Assembly: GCA_016490735.1 (NCBI GenBank)
Contig: JAEMWC010000460.1
Coordinates: 170,001 to 234,000, forward strand
Length of the DNA stretch: 64,000 nucleotides
Reading direction: 5' to 3'
Source: Pachyseris speciosa
Taxonomy: Eukaryota > Cnidaria > Anthozoa > Scleractinia > Pachyseridae
The position numbers and the translations under genes are program-made. Below the pieces are notes generated by a model. The model was not told the origin of the DNA. It ran no database searches and saw only the letters and a program-made list of their open reading frames with translations. Shown one piece after another: positions 1 through 10,617 of this stretch. Position 1 is the stretch's first letter. Every line of letters begins with the position of its first letter.

Positions 1-141
1 TTTGAACTGCGGATTAATGATTGAATATGTGAATGATCTCGCAGTTACGAACACTAAGCAGTCTTTATTTTCACTACTGCTTAAGTAGTGTTCATAACTG
101 CGATGATCATTCACATATTCAATCATTAATCCGCAGTTCAA
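1..141. repeat. Fold-back pair of SINE 3' tails
   Basis: Bases 1-56 and 86-141 are near-perfect reverse complements with a 29-base spacer. The same tail, containing the hairpin word CTGCTTAAGTAGTG, follows the tRNA-like head at 225-297 and recurs at 14966-15060. I read this as two SINE tails head to head. It may continue left of the window. Confidence 0.75.
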
Positions 142-224
142 ATATATGATTTTCATGCATTCATTCACATATATTCACCACTCACGGGTATATTACGAAC
201 CAACAAAACGACCAGCTCCCAGTT

Positions 225-365
225 GGCTTGTTAGCTCAGTCGGTAGAGCGCTGCACCGGTATCGCAGATGTCGTGGGTTCGAATCCCGTACAAGCCTCAT
301 ATTTTTTCAGGCTTTATTTCACTACTGCTTAAGTAGTGTTCATAACTGCGATGATCATATTCAAT
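225..365 (+). repeat. tRNA-derived SINE (head plus partial tail)
   Basis: Bases 225-297 fold as a degenerate tRNA. The acceptor arms GGCTTGT and ACAAGCC pair, the D arm GCTC/GAGC is present, and the T arm contains GGTTCGAATCC (box B). The anticodon loop lacks the usual T33 and the stem has a mismatch, so a working tRNA is unlikely. It is followed by a T-rich linker and the CTGCTTAAGTAGTG tail shared with 1-141 and 14966-15060. Related heads lie at 14557-14628 (minus) and 57248-57320 (plus). The RNA polymerase III A/B boxes are inside the tRNA part. Confidence 0.75.
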
Positions 366-396
366 TTTGGCTCTTTTTTGAAAATTGTCAAAGTTG

Positions 397-1080
397 AACG
401 CATTTAAACCATAAATTTGTACTCACCCGAAACCAAATGGATTATAACGTTGAGAACAGCAACACCGAAGTAGAGCTTGTGATAAGACTCCATTGTGCGG
501 CGATAAACCAACCTTAAGGCTCAAGAATTTTTACAAGGCAAGCTTTTCTCTGTTATTAGCATGCAGAAATCAATCCACCCTAGCTGTCAACTTTCTCGTG
601 AGTTGATTGGCTAACTTTATGTTTATGCCATCGACCATATTTTGAGAAACTCTTCGTTGCTGTTGAGAAACTGAAATTTATCACTTAGACATTCACCTAC
701 TACGGTTCGACTTAAATCTTTCGTTCCCGGTTATGAATGTTGTATGGTTTTGCCATTCGTTTGGCCAGGTCAGTGAGAAGGTTTGTTGTTTTTTTTTTAA
801 ACCACATTTTTACAACCGTAAAACAATGTGTTCAACAGCTGTTTGCATAGGAGATGGTTAATTATGGATAAATGATGACGCGATAAAATATTTAGAGCAT
901 TTAGGAATCCGATTAACTTTTACTGATCCTTTAACCACACGAAGCTTGTCATAAAGTTTTTTTTTATTGGGTGCTATTTTTTTGTTGTTGTTTTTCATTC
1001 TTAGTTTGAATCTAACAAACATTTTCATACCGCGGTTAACATATTACCTCAAAAACAATTTTTTAAAAAAAGCTTTCTTA
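397..1080. repeat. Diverged dispersed repeats, first copies
   Basis: Bases about 400-580 match about 1645-1815 with scattered mismatches and small indels. Bases about 795-1080 match about 3010-3260 nearly base for base. No coding potential is visible. The pairs show an old segmental or transposon-derived duplication of non-coding DNA. Family not recognised. Confidence 0.6.
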
Positions 1081-1639
1081 CGACATATGTTATGAAATTA
1101 TTATATATCATAAAATGCCAGTGTACTTTCAATAAGACCCGCGCTGCTTCAAAAGAAGGCATAATGAGTGTTCACATAATTATGATTAACTTACACCTTA
1201 GCACAATATGGAACCGAAAAGATGAAAGAAAGGAACTGGACAACAACTTCTCCTAAATAGAGAGAAGCAATATTCCAAAGAAGGTATATACAAGACGTTT
1301 TTTTATGAATTAGATTTTGGAAGCTTTAAAGAGTCACTTGTTCATGGATAAGCTGATTTTGATCAGGTGACCATTACTGAGCGTTTTGTGAATCAACGGG
1401 ACAAACAACGTAGAATAAGCAATAAATCTCCCGCATTAAATTAAGTGGAAACTACACTTATGGATAATAAAACAAACTGAGAAAGATAATATTTGAAATA
1501 ACGGTTTCCAGTTACCAATGGTTTGTAAATTTATTAGGCCATTGTGATAAAGTGAACCAAAACGAAAGCCGTAAAATGTGGCAAATGAACAGGCCTGATG
1601 TCACATCTTAGTCGAATTCAACGAAGAGGGAGTCATAAC
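1081..1639. other. No feature recognised
   Basis: AT-rich sequence with no frame, tRNA-like fold or convincing repeat that I could identify. Confidence 0.5.
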
Positions 1640-1885
1640 ATTTTGGCCCTTTTAGGGAAAAATTGCCAAAGTTGGACGCATTTCAACTATAAATTGTACT
1701 CATCCGAAGCCAAATGGAGTATAACGTTGAGAATAGCAACACCAAAGTAGACCTTGTGATAAGACTCCATTGTACAGTAATAAACGCCGCACTTAGGGCT
1801 CAAGAATTTTCGCAAGGCAAGCTTTTCTCTGCTAGCTGTCAAATTTCTCGTGATTTGATTGGCTAATTTTATGTGGATGTTATCG
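1640..1885. repeat. Second copy of the 400-580 repeat
   Basis: Shares the order of words around AAACCAAATGG/AAGCCAAATGG, GATAAGACTCCATTGT and GGCAAGCTTTTCTCTG with the copy at 400-560. The short minus-strand open frame inside it is not conserved between the copies. Confidence 0.6.
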
Positions 1886-2399
1886 ACCACATTTTGAGAA
1901 ACTCTTCGTTGCTGTTTAGAAATTTATATCAAAACTGGAAAAAAAACATTATCACTTACACAGTCACCTAATTATATGGTTCCACTTAATCTTTCGTTCC
2001 CGGGTATGAATGATGTATGGTTTGGCCGTTCGTATGGCCTTTGTAGGTAGTTGATCGCCCGCGTGATGTTAACTGGAATCGATTTAGCGGAGTAATCTGA
2101 GACCGCGTACAAGTGTGGTATGAATACGTTTGAAAATTCTGTTCGACTAATTTAATTTAGGCGAAGTCTAGTCCGCAGAACGAAGACCCCTCTATACATG
2201 GCGTCAGTGGCTATTTTCTATAGGAATCGATTTTGATGGTTTTAATTAAAGGAGCACTGTCCTCCGGGAGTTTTGCCGTGTTTTTGGTTCAGTTTTGCCA
2301 AAATTACTGCCCTTTACTTGTCATCGTGCAAAAAATGCTCCTATAGAATCAGCAAGATGAATTCCAATTTGGCTTCGGCTCGTGGTTTCCACAGCACTT

Positions 2400-3540
2400 T
2401 GAGAATGTTATTACAGACACATAAAAAACTGACGTCGATTTTTTTTTTACAGTAACAAAACCCAAACTGGTTAAATGCCGGGTTTAAATGACAAGAAAAC
2501 GCACCGTAAACAGCCTGACAATGCCCTTTTAAGCGTGCACCGGCACAATAGGTCAAGTAAAAGCAAAATGAAATGTTTCCGGTAATTATATATATGTATC
2601 CCCAGCCAACCGAAAGCCCTCAAGCACCAGAATTCATCTTTTCAAAGGTTATATATTCCAAACGGCTAGCAGGTCGAGAATTGAAATAAGGGCCAGGAAG
2701 TGTACACACCGGTGAAATTCAGAAAGTTAGCAACCACCACGGAAACCGGCCCACTCTGACCTCATTTGCAAATACGTTAATAGAGAGCTCAAGGAATGAC
2801 GGCCACCAAGGCAACGAGAATCGAACCTAATGTAAGGCAATGCAGGGTGATTCGGGAGAAACTTCTTCGTTGCTTATGATAGCAATCAAAAGGACTATTT
2901 CATTAGAAGTCAAATCCCGGTCTTAGAACTGGTTTCAGCTGGGCCCCTTCCTGTCTTGGACGAACTTTTTTTTTTTTTTATTAACAATAAAATTTAACTC
3001 AAGTCGAAAACCACATTTCACAACCGTAAAACAATGTGTTCAACAGCTGTTTGCATAGGAGATGGTAAATTATGGATAAATGATAACGCGATAAAATATT
3101 TAGAGCATTTAGGAATCCGATGAAATTTTACTGATCCTTTAACCACACGAAGCTTGTCACAAAGTTTTTTTTTATTGGATGCTATTTTTTGTTGTTGTTT
3201 TTCATTCTTAGTTTGAATCTAACAAACATTTTCATACCGCGGTTAACATATTTACCTCAAAAACAATTCTTGAGGATAAATTTAGCCGGTAAGACCTCAA
3301 AAAACAACGTGTTTGTAAAATGATAAATGCCACATTGTTAGTAGTGAAAAGCTTTCTCACTACATATGATATTGTGAGATAATTCATTATATCATAAAAT
3401 GCCTGTGTACTTTCAATAAGATCCGCGCTGCTGTTACGACAGACACATAAAAAACTGACGTTAATTTGTGTTTTTACAATAACAAAACCCAAACTGGTTA
3501 AATGCCGGGTTTAAATGACAAGAAAACGCACCGTAAACAA
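2400..3540. repeat. Cluster of dispersed repeat segments
   Basis: Three matches define this stretch. Bases 2404-2530 match 3433-3535 (shared words CATAAAAAACTGACGT and GGTTAAATGCCGGGTTT). Bases 2905-2990 match 5492-5565 (shared GCTGGGCCCCTTCCTGTCTT). Bases 3010-3260 match 795-1080. No gene is visible. Confidence 0.55.
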
Positions 3541-3958
3541 CCGCAAACATACGAAGTAAATCAATTTTATTCAAACTTACGCGAACTTTGTCAATAGCTT
3601 TTCTCGCTTTCTGATTGGCTTTTTACAACAGCTAAGCAACTTTCATTGGCTAAAAAGTTGACAGTTTGACGTGAGGCCCATGCCTTGCATAAATTAGAAT
3701 TATATTTGTCTGTATTCTTATTGATGATAAAATTAGCCAATCAACGCACGAGAATTTTGACAGTTCTTTTAGCAGGGAGAGCTATCCGTAATAATTTTTT
3801 TGGTGATTTTTCAATGCATAGCTTGCCAGAGTTTTCGAATTTCAATCCATTTCCATCCTACTCATGTATGATGGAAAATACAGGAGTTTACAGTGTCAAT
3901 GCAGTACTACAGTTTTTGGCAGCAAAACTTGACCATTATGATTGAATATGCTTATTAC
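3541..3958. other. No gene; short ATTGGCT-rich stretch
   Basis: Contains several ATTGGCT/AGCCAAT words on both strands and short open frames that look fortuitous. No family recognised. Confidence 0.45.
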
Positions 3959-3966
3959 AATCAATA

Positions 3967-4418
3967 CCCGAGGAGGTGGGGAGGGGGGGGAGGGGGGGCA
4001 CTTCCTAGTAGTAGGCTAATGGAGATGTGCCGCTGGTTGGGGTCGCATTTTCAGGGCTGGATTGACTATAATGGGGTTGCATTTTCAATAGCGTTACTAG
4101 AATGGGGTCGCACATTTTCGGGATTTTGGGGGTAAATGTGCCAGAATGTTTGTACTGTGGGTGAAATCTAAAATGTTCTACACTTCGCAGTTTAACAAAT
4201 GTGAAATCATTTTAAGATGACCTACTTAAAAGGCTTTACAAGGTAGATGCATAAACAGAAAGTGACTAAGATGGGATCACGAAAATTACATTTGCCCAAA
4301 AGTGACTAAGATGGGGTCTATTTTTAGCCATAGAATAGATTATAATGGGGTAGGGGTTCTGGGAGGCTAGCCGCACATACCCAGCAAAAATTTACCCAAG
4401 TAACCCCCCTCCCCCGGG
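3967..4418. mobile_element. G-tract TIR element with 8-bp target duplication (family R3)
   Basis: The 452-bp element starts CCCGAGGAGGTGGGGAGG and ends with the reverse complement of CCCGGGGGAGGGGGG, giving imperfect G-rich terminal inverted repeats. It is flanked by the direct repeat AATCAATA at 3959-3966 and 4419-4426. The body repeats variants of ATGGGGT with AAGATGGGGTC. There is no transposase frame, so it is non-autonomous. An 8-bp duplication fits hAT, P or Merlin-type elements; I cannot choose between them. Confidence 0.65.
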
Positions 4419-4426
4419 AATCAATA

Positions 4427-5106
4427 GGACTACTACTCGGGTTTCGAAGAGCGCCCGACGTTTAAAATGTCGTCCGTTGTTCTTTTTATTCTTTGTCGAG
4501 TTTCATCCACAAAGGTCACTTCCGTTGTTTCTGTGCAAGCGCTAACTAAAGATAACAAGTGTCTTTTAAGTCTGAACTACTAATATGTTAAGAGAAGTGT
4601 CTATACGAATGTTTGCAAGTTCAACTGCGAGAAGAAAGCTTTTAACATGACCAAACTTGTTAACTCCAGATGGACTGCCGTGTTCCCCTTGTCCGCTCCA
4701 TTGAGATGTCCATTTTGTTGAATAACTCGAGTACGGGATATCACACACCCCTGAGACTGTAACAGGTAGTTTATTTACTATTTTTCCACAATAACTCAAT
4801 TTCTGGACATTAGTTTTTGAATGACAAGCGATTATTTTTTACTTGTGTGACTTGAAACTGACCGCAGAAACGTTCCTTTCTTATGTTTCATATGACCCTG
4901 GATTGACGTATTTGTAAACAGTTTCATTTTGCTGATTATTTTTCTCCTCACATTTCACCGAGACACCATTAACATTTATGCGAAAAAATCCTACATCGTT
5001 CGATAAGCGTTTCCTTTCTCAAACAATTATCCATCGAAGCGAAAGCAAGTGTGCTTAGTTTTTTTTTGGAATCAATACACTATTTTTATTTATATCGTAT
5101 TACATT
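4427..5106. other. No feature recognised
   Basis: No gene, tRNA-like fold or clear repeat seen. Short open frames have no recognisable composition or motif. Confidence 0.45.
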
Positions 5107-5112
5107 ATGATG

Positions 5113-5215
5113 AACCCCTGTGGCCTAGAAGTCATTGTTCCTGCCTCTGACGCAGCTAACCCGGGTTCGACATCTTTTAGTGGCTTACATCGCGGGCTTT
5201 TTTTTCGTTTCTCTT
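5113..5215 (+). repeat. tRNA-like SINE fragment
   Basis: The block from GTGGCCTAGAAG to AACCCGGGTTCGACATC resembles an A box and a box B (GGGTTCGA) about 40 bases apart, as in tRNA-derived SINEs. A T/TTC-rich tail follows. The acceptor stem is not preserved, so this is a SINE relic rather than a tRNA gene. Confidence 0.5.
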
Positions 5216-5365
5216 TTTCTTCTTCTTTTAGAAATATTTTTTACAAGTGTTACAATTATTGTTCTCAATGGTTGAGCTGTAAAGCAATTTTGTAATTTTA
5301 GAGGGATATATGTTGATAGGGGTCTAAAGAAATAGACTCCAACACAAGCTAAGCGCAATGCCTCC

Positions 5366-5680
5366 GATGTAAGAAAGACAGACTTCTCTCTATTCTTTTG
5401 TTTAGCGCTAAATTAGGGATACAATACTGTTTTTTGCAAGTACCGTACACTATTTCTGCAGGCCCGAGTGTAGGCTAATTGTAGCCTCTTGTTTCATTAG
5501 AAGTCAAATCCTGATCTCAGAACTGGTTTCAGCTGGGCCCCTTCCTGTCTTGGACGAACTTTTTTTTATTAACAAGAGGTTAAAATTAGCCTAAACTCGG
5601 GCCTGCAGAAATAGTGTACGGTACCCTCATTTAGCGGTAAACGAAAGAAAAGAGAAGAGTCCGTCCTTCTTGCATCGGGC
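5366..5680. repeat. Inverted repeat with a spacer shared with 2905-2990
   Basis: The left arm (about 5366-5505) and right arm (about 5567-5680) are inverted copies: GCAGGCCCGAGTGTAGGCTA on the left pairs with TAGCCTAAACTCGGGCCTGC on the right. The about 75-base spacer matches bases 2905-2990. It looks like a fold-back element that inserted into, or captured, a dispersed repeat. Confidence 0.6.
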
Positions 5681-6160
5681 GCATTATGCTTATAATGATG
5701 TGAGGGTTATTTACCTGGAACGAGGGGGTATGTGATATATTCACCTGGTACTGCCCCGAGGGTGTAGCTTATTTGTCAGTTGGTAACGTTTTCTAAAAGA
5801 AATAGAAGGCCATTAAATAACGAAAAACTTAGTTTCTACTTGGTCGTGTTTTATTTTAAAAATACTTTTAATGGTAGATTGTAGGAGGTGAGGTTTCGAC
5901 TGTCAACATGTTTTCTTGATTTTCGGATTTGCTTTTACAACAATGCACAGACAACGTGTTTTGTTATACTGGTACACAGTGGGATTGAATTTAGTTCTGT
6001 ATTATTTACGCAACAATATGTATAGAAGTTTTCTTTTGTCTGCTGGTATGAGTGGTAAACATGTTTGTTACTTTCAATACACAACAGTCACGTAGTTGAA
6101 CGACTGCCGTTCAATTTTGAGAAAAGTGAGCTCTCGCCTAGTTTGTAAACAACGATGAGC
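5681..6160. other. No gene; sequence upstream of a candidate exon
   Basis: No repeat recognised. A possible promoter region for the frame beginning at 6162, but no TATA box or CpG cluster stands out. Confidence 0.35.
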
Positions 6161-6161
6161 G

Positions 6162-6437
6162 ATGGTGAAGATGGATTTGCTTTGCGAATGGGACAAGTCA
6201 GACTCACAGCCAGGATGCTCAGATGCTGTTTCGGATTTTAACACTCCTGGAGAAAATGATTTATTGATTGAAGGTCCACCCGCTACCAACGTCGTTGCAG
6301 CGAGTAAGCCCCACGAAGAAGTTATGGAGGAGAGAAAGGTGGAAAACGCGGTACACAAGTCGTTGCCGACGAAGAGGTTGCTAAGCGAAGCAGTGACCAG
6401 ATACCAACTAACACACGAAAGACTACCGCGTGATCGG
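6162..6437 (+). CDS. Possible first coding exon, function unknown
   Basis: A frame of about 92 codons begins at the ATG at 6162 and ends at a possible 5' splice site (GATCG|GTAACT at about 6438). The peptide is acidic and Ser/Pro-rich at first, then charged and helical (EEVMEERKVENAVHK, then KRLLSEAVTRYQLTHERLP). It has neither low complexity nor transposon motifs. A start at 6154 in another frame would give only a short upstream ORF. No domain recognised. It could be a host exon, the N-terminal exon of a transposon gene, or a chance frame. Confidence 0.3.
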
Positions 6438-6483
6438 TAACTGTTTGACATTTCCTCTGCGTTTGTTTGTTTTTCCTTAGAGT

Positions 6484-7050
6484 TTACAAGTGATGGGAGA
6501 CTAAGTCGAGGGGAATATGAGGGGGACTAAGTCGAGGGTAATATGAGTAGGGGAATATGAGCAGGGGAAATACATATTGCATTGTTTTGCTATTGTTATC
6601 AGCTATTGTTTCAGGCCCGCACTCCCGTGTTACAATCAAAGCCGCCACCAACTTTTCAGACAGTGAATAATAATGAGGGTTATGTAATACATTCCCTGAA
6701 AAGAACATAGGAAACCCAGCCAACTGACAAAAAAGTTCGAGTCTTTTTTATTGTGTTGATTATCCACAGAATAGCTATTAAAATACATCCCTGTAGAATT
6801 GCAAAATCGCAAACTCAGCATCAAGTGAATAACAACTTGATATTTGTAAACGTAAAGCAAAGAAAACGAAACAAAATCCGAGCAAGAAAAAAGGGAAAAA
6901 AGAAACCGAAGAAACAACAAAAAAAGAAAAGAACAAAAAAAACAAACAAAACAAAACAAAAACAAAAAACAAAACAAAAACAAAAAAAAACAAGACTACG
7001 GAAGGCGCACCAGCCGGGGATCGAACTCGTCTTTCCCAGAACAAAGACGA
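6484..7050. repeat. Short direct repeats, A-rich low-complexity run and tRNA-like T arm
   Basis: At 6484-6570 a short motif (GGGACTAAGTCGAGGG and GGGGAATATGAG) repeats several times. At about 6845-6990 a run of AAAAC/AAAG words gives spurious Lys-rich frames on plus and Phe-rich frames on minus. At 7003-7045 the minus strand reads GAGTTCGATCCCCGG, a tRNA-like T arm. The A-rich run would then lie beside a minus-strand SINE relic. Confidence 0.45.
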
Positions 7051-7690
7051 CAGCTATGTCGATATACACACTTAACATAATTAATGCATATGTCATCGGT
7101 TTCCCCGTGGGGTCGACGCCCGGGCCAAGCAGGTAGATATGTGGGAGAATACAAAGAGATGGATGGGATTCTTTGCCCGGGGATAGGGGAAAAACGACAT
7201 TGTTTTACGATAAAATATTATGGGGTGGGGGAAATCATGAGTTTGTAAAGGATGTCAGGGGGATTTTCTGCGGAGCGACACCTCACCCAGGGGACCTTGT
7301 CATGCAAGATTCCCCAACTCCTCGAGGAAATTCCTCAAGTTTGCTCGACTGATTTTACAATCCCCGTTGTTAGCCCGGGGTTCGACCACATCACACGGGG
7401 AAGCCGATGACATGTGCATAACGATATCAAAATGACTTGTTAATTCCAAATGGCTAAATACAATGCTTGCACCGATCGATGGATAGCTCCGCTCACTGTT
7501 TGAGAAAGCAAATGTACATCGAAAGAACATGTTATGAGAGAAACGTCCGAAGTGACTCATCAAAACATCGTTTTCGAAATATTGAAGCATAAACCAACGT
7601 GAGCTTTGAAAACATCTTTCCAGGATGGCCGACCTTGTGTGTAGCGGTGCGTGGGAAGATTCATGCACGGGCATTCAAGTCACGTGAGGA
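7051..7690. other. No gene recognised
   Basis: The 124-codon minus-strand frame at 7300-7674 has no recognisable motif and lies directly upstream of the decayed LINE. I treat it as unassigned. Confidence 0.4.
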
Positions 7691-8251
7691 AATTCGTGAC
7701 CCCAAAACCGAAAAAGAAAACAGAGCCTTTAGAATCATCTTTAATTTACCTAAGGATTTAGCGTCATGTTACGCGCTTTGATACGATCAGTGGCCTACTC
7801 TCTTTTTATATTACAAGTTAGATATTTTTAAGCTCTTTCATAAAGCACATAACGATGGCCTGCCTGAATTGTTATCCAAGGACATTTACACCAAACTTTG
7901 CAACGGTTTTTCTTTACGGGGAAAAGATTGCTTACTCGTACCCAGATTTAATACTCGATATATGAAGGACTCGCTCGCGTATAAAGGTTCTTTATTATAT
8001 CTCTCACTTAGTACGCTAGCTGTGATTGGTCAATTTTGCGGGCCGTGTTCTACAGTAGGGCCCGCTTGACTTCAACAAGTTTTTTTCCCGCGATGACAAT
8101 TTTATTTATATTTGAAAGTTTTCTGACATGTAAATATTGTAAATATACATTAGGTTATTATAAGGTCAGTAGTTTTAATTTTTACGTATTATTACATTGT
8201 TATTAGGTCTTTCTTTTATTTTATACACGAACCCTCAAGATTTCAGCTTTA

Positions 8252-8961
8252 AGCCCTGGTCAAACGGCGCATGATAGTCGATGATAGTTGATTCTCTCCA
8301 AACTATCATCAACTATCACCAACTATCATTCACATGGTCAAACGGCGCATGATAGTCGATGATAGTTGATGATAGTTCACCGGCAGTCGCGCGAGCAAAG
8401 GTCACGCGAGCAGCTTATTCCAGGCTCTTTCCGCGTAAAATGTGAGCACTAAAATGGTTTCGCGAGAGACAAACTTGTAGAAGTATCAATTTATCGCGAC
8501 GAAAGACGGCGGCAGCTTGCTTAATAGTAATCGATTTGTTGGAGGGATGCGGTGTCTCTTCTAATTCTTGCAAGTTGACACTTTCTTCAGAAGATATCTT
8601 CTCTATGTTATCTTGGTCTTCAATATTTTCGTGGTCATGATTATCATCTTGGATATAAAAACGTATTTCTGAAGCTGCAGCTGAGCCTCGCGAGGAACTT
8701 TTGGCGGCCATTTTAAACGAGCCCGCCGATTTTCGGGGAAAACAGCTGACCAAAAACTATCATGAACTATCATACGCGTGGTCAAACGAGAAAAACTATC
8801 ATCGACTATCATGAACAATTTGAACAAGCTCAAAATGAATGATAGTTGATGATAGTCGATGATAGTGCATGATAGTTGGTGGTCAAACGGAAGCGCGCGC
8901 TTCAACTATCATCGACTATCATCAACTATCATCGACTATCATGCGCCGTTTGACCAGGGCT
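8252..8961. mobile_element. PIF/Harbinger-like non-autonomous TIR element
   Basis: The 710-bp element has terminal inverted repeats starting AGCCCTGGTCAAACGGCGCA and is flanked by the 3-bp direct repeat TTA (8249-8251 and 8962-8964). Both ends carry subterminal arrays of ATGATAGT/ACTATCAT, and the TIR start is repeated internally near 8337. A TTA or TWA duplication is typical of PIF/Harbinger elements; that assignment is inference. It sits inside the 3' UTR of the CR1/L2-like LINE, so it is younger than that LINE. Confidence 0.7.
8415..8711 (-). CDS. Open frame inside the TIR element, unknown
   Basis: A frame of about 98 codons starts at an ATG in good context (AAAATGGCC; an earlier ATG in the same frame is at 8753). 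It encodes MAAKSSSRGSAAASE, an acidic middle with DDNHDHENIEDQDNIEKISS, then a basic C-terminus. It could be the remnant N-terminal exon of the parental transposon's second protein. No domain recognised; it may be non-functional. Confidence 0.25.
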   Translation of the reverse strand: MAAKSSSRGSAAASEIRFYIQDDNHDHENIEDQDNIEKISSEESVNLQELEETPHPSNKSITIKQAAAVFRRDKLILLQVCLSRNHFSAHILRGKSLE

Positions 8962-9039
8962 TTAGGACTTATCGTGTTAAAATAAAGGTTTTCTATTCTA
9001 TTCTATTCTATTCTATTCTGCAAACGCCCTTCTCGAATT

Positions 9040-9185
9040 ATGTTTACGCCAACCGTGTACGTGAAATAAGTCTGAAATAGGGTATCGAATTTTTGATCAG
9101 GTCTGGAATAGAGTAGGGAAAATGGCAGATTTTAGTCTGAAATAGGGTAAGGGTTTCAGGAGGCGGGCCGCACCACCCACCCATC
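9040..9185 (-). repeat. R1 repeat fragment, minus orientation
   Basis: Contains reverse complements of the R1 signature CCCTATTTCAGACC and of CCCTTACCCTATTTCAGAC. It begins just after the LINE tail. Larger R1 copies are at 9484-10850, 31514-31915 and 58450-58720. Confidence 0.65.
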
Positions 9186-9542
9186 CCCTCGTGCATACTC
9201 TTCCTTATGACAACGAGTTTGTCTTCATCGTGCCATCAGAGATCCTTCTAACCAATAAGTTAGCACTTAAAATGTTATGAGCCATTGAACGTGCTGTTCT
9301 CGATCAACTTACTCTCAGATGAAAAGCAAAAACACAGAAGTGATTCGAGTAGTCTTTGTCGTCCAGCCTTTTGGAACTGATTTAACCTGGTACCGGGTGG
9401 GGAAAAAAGCCGAAAATAACTACTGTATTTCGTGTTTCAAGTTGTATGTTCTGCGTTTACGGGGTCTTCTGGGGAGGTGTGGTGAGGGGGGGGGGAGGGT
9501 ACTCCCTATTTCAGACCAAAATTTGCGACTTTCCCTACCCTA

Positions 9543-10617
9543 GAGACTCTTGTTCTTCGGCCATCGAAGTTTTATAAGAAAAACAACACATAAAGCGGTT
9601 ATAAACATGGTGTAGCAATGCATTTTATGAAATCTGACTTGACGTTTCGTATGTCCCAACATACATTTTCAAAAGTAACCGTTATGAGATGAAACACTAT
9701 CTATATTTAAAAAGAAATTGCGAGTGATCTGGGTAACACTAAAAATAGCAGTGACACGTTAATAAAGTGACAGCTTGTCACTGGTGAGATTAGCATTCAA
9801 CACCGGGTTCAATTCTTGTATAAACAAGGTTTCTTTTATCTTACAATGGTAATCAGTTTTTCCTGACGCGAGGATTTCAAAATGATCCCATTTCATATTA
9901 TGTCCAGTAGTCATAACATGATTGGCAATAGCTGATGTGTGTTCAAGTTTGGAGAGCGCTTTAAAATGTTCAGTTTTTCTATCCACCAGTCGTCGCTTCG
10001 TTTTGCCGATGTAGAAATCATCGCAGTCCCAACAACTTGCTTTGTAAACAACCCTTGACCTTTGGGAACGATTCAAGCGGTCTTTGTAGGGAAAGAAGGA
10101 TTTGATCTGCCGACTGTTAACAAAAATAACCTTGAGATTAACGAATGAATAAAACTTATAAACACAAGATTTAAGGCGTTTCGGGATCTGGTTGCTCTCT
10201 AAACCTAAATAAGGTAACACAATGATCAAATCTTTCTTGGGAACGGTAGAGATGGGGATGTTGGGCTTGTTTCTGTTTTTATTTAGAACATCGTTCATGT
10301 GAAAATTGATTATTCCAGAGGGAACCCATTTTGAAGAAGGAGGTTTCGTAAACCCTTGAGAGCAGATTGAAGCAACGACGGAGTAGAGCAAATTCGGAAG
10401 CAGCGATAAGTGAGAGTGCGTATCAGATTGATCTTATACTTGCGAGGAGTGAATGAGTCCCATTTGGGTAGAGACCAGTGAATGTTTTCTTTCGATAGAT
10501 GGAAGTGCTGAAGGCGTTATGAGGGCAACGTTTGACGAGAACATCTAAAAAAGGAATCTCGCCGTTCTCCTCAAATTCGATGGTGAATTTTATGTTGCTG
10601 TGGCAAGTGTTAAGGTA
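9543..10617 (-). mobile_element. Penelope-like retroelement, 5'-truncated
   Basis: The insert is flanked by TTTCCCTACCCTA at 9530-9542 and 10618-10630. On the minus strand, upstream of the GIY-YIG frame, a reading frame gives the end of a reverse transcriptase (IPFLDVLVKRCPHNAFS, then IYRKKTFTGLY), followed after a frame break by the GIY-YIG domain. The 3' part ends near 9543 after a region containing ACGAAACGTCAAGTC, which recurs in the second copy near 15440. This is the end of a Penelope-like element with most of the RT missing. Confidence 0.85.
9759..10391 (-). CDS. GIY-YIG endonuclease end of a Penelope-like element
   Basis: This 210-codon frame carries a GIY-YIG nuclease module. In Penelope-like elements that module cuts target DNA for retrotransposition and is fused behind the reverse transcriptase. 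Visible signatures are VVYKASCWDC followed by DDFYIGKTKRRLVDR (YIG with the conserved Arg), then KTEHFKAL, SAIANHVMTTGHNMKWD and a C-terminal KIKETLFIQELNPVLNANL. The ATG at 10391 is only the first Met after a frame break; natural translation would come from the upstream RT. The CCHH-type Cys/His spacing before the nuclease fits animal PLEs. The frame is open but the element is 5'-truncated, so activity is unlikely. Confidence 0.85.
   Translation of the reverse strand: MLYSVVASICSQGFTKPPSSKWVPSGIINFHMNDVLNKNRNKPNIPISTVPKKDLIIVLPYLGLESNQIPKRLKSCVYKFYSFVNLKVIFVNSRQIKSFFPYKDRLNRSQRSRVVYKASCWDCDDFYIGKTKRRLVDRKTEHFKALSKLEHTSAIANHVMTTGHNMKWDHFEILASGKTDYHCKIKETLFIQELNPVLNANLTSDKLSLY

Larger units (their letters stand above)
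7695..9018 (+). mobile_element. CR1/L2-like LINE, 3' end, 5'-truncated
   Basis: The plus frame from about 7695 reads as the C-terminal tail of a CR1/L2-type reverse transcriptase, with words such as NRAFRIIFNLPKDL, YDQWPTLFLYYKL and FHKAHNDGLPELL. One in-frame TGA lies at 7779-7781. The 3' UTR leads to a (TTCTA)n tail at about 8994-9018, preceded by AATAAAGG, as expected for LINEs ending in a pentamer array. The UTR is interrupted by the TIR element at 8252-8961. No RT core or endonuclease is left, so the copy is dead. Confidence 0.7.

Noticed and set aside
225..297. Functional tRNA gene
   Set aside because: The anticodon arm is degenerate, T33 is missing, and the same head recurs with a SINE tail at several sites.
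146..397. 83-codon frame over the SINE at 225
   Set aside because: It translates a tRNA-like SINE head and tail; no protein signal.
6636..7136. Phe/Val-rich membrane proteins or Lys-rich proteins
   Set aside because: Low-complexity AAAAC/AAAG run read in several frames.
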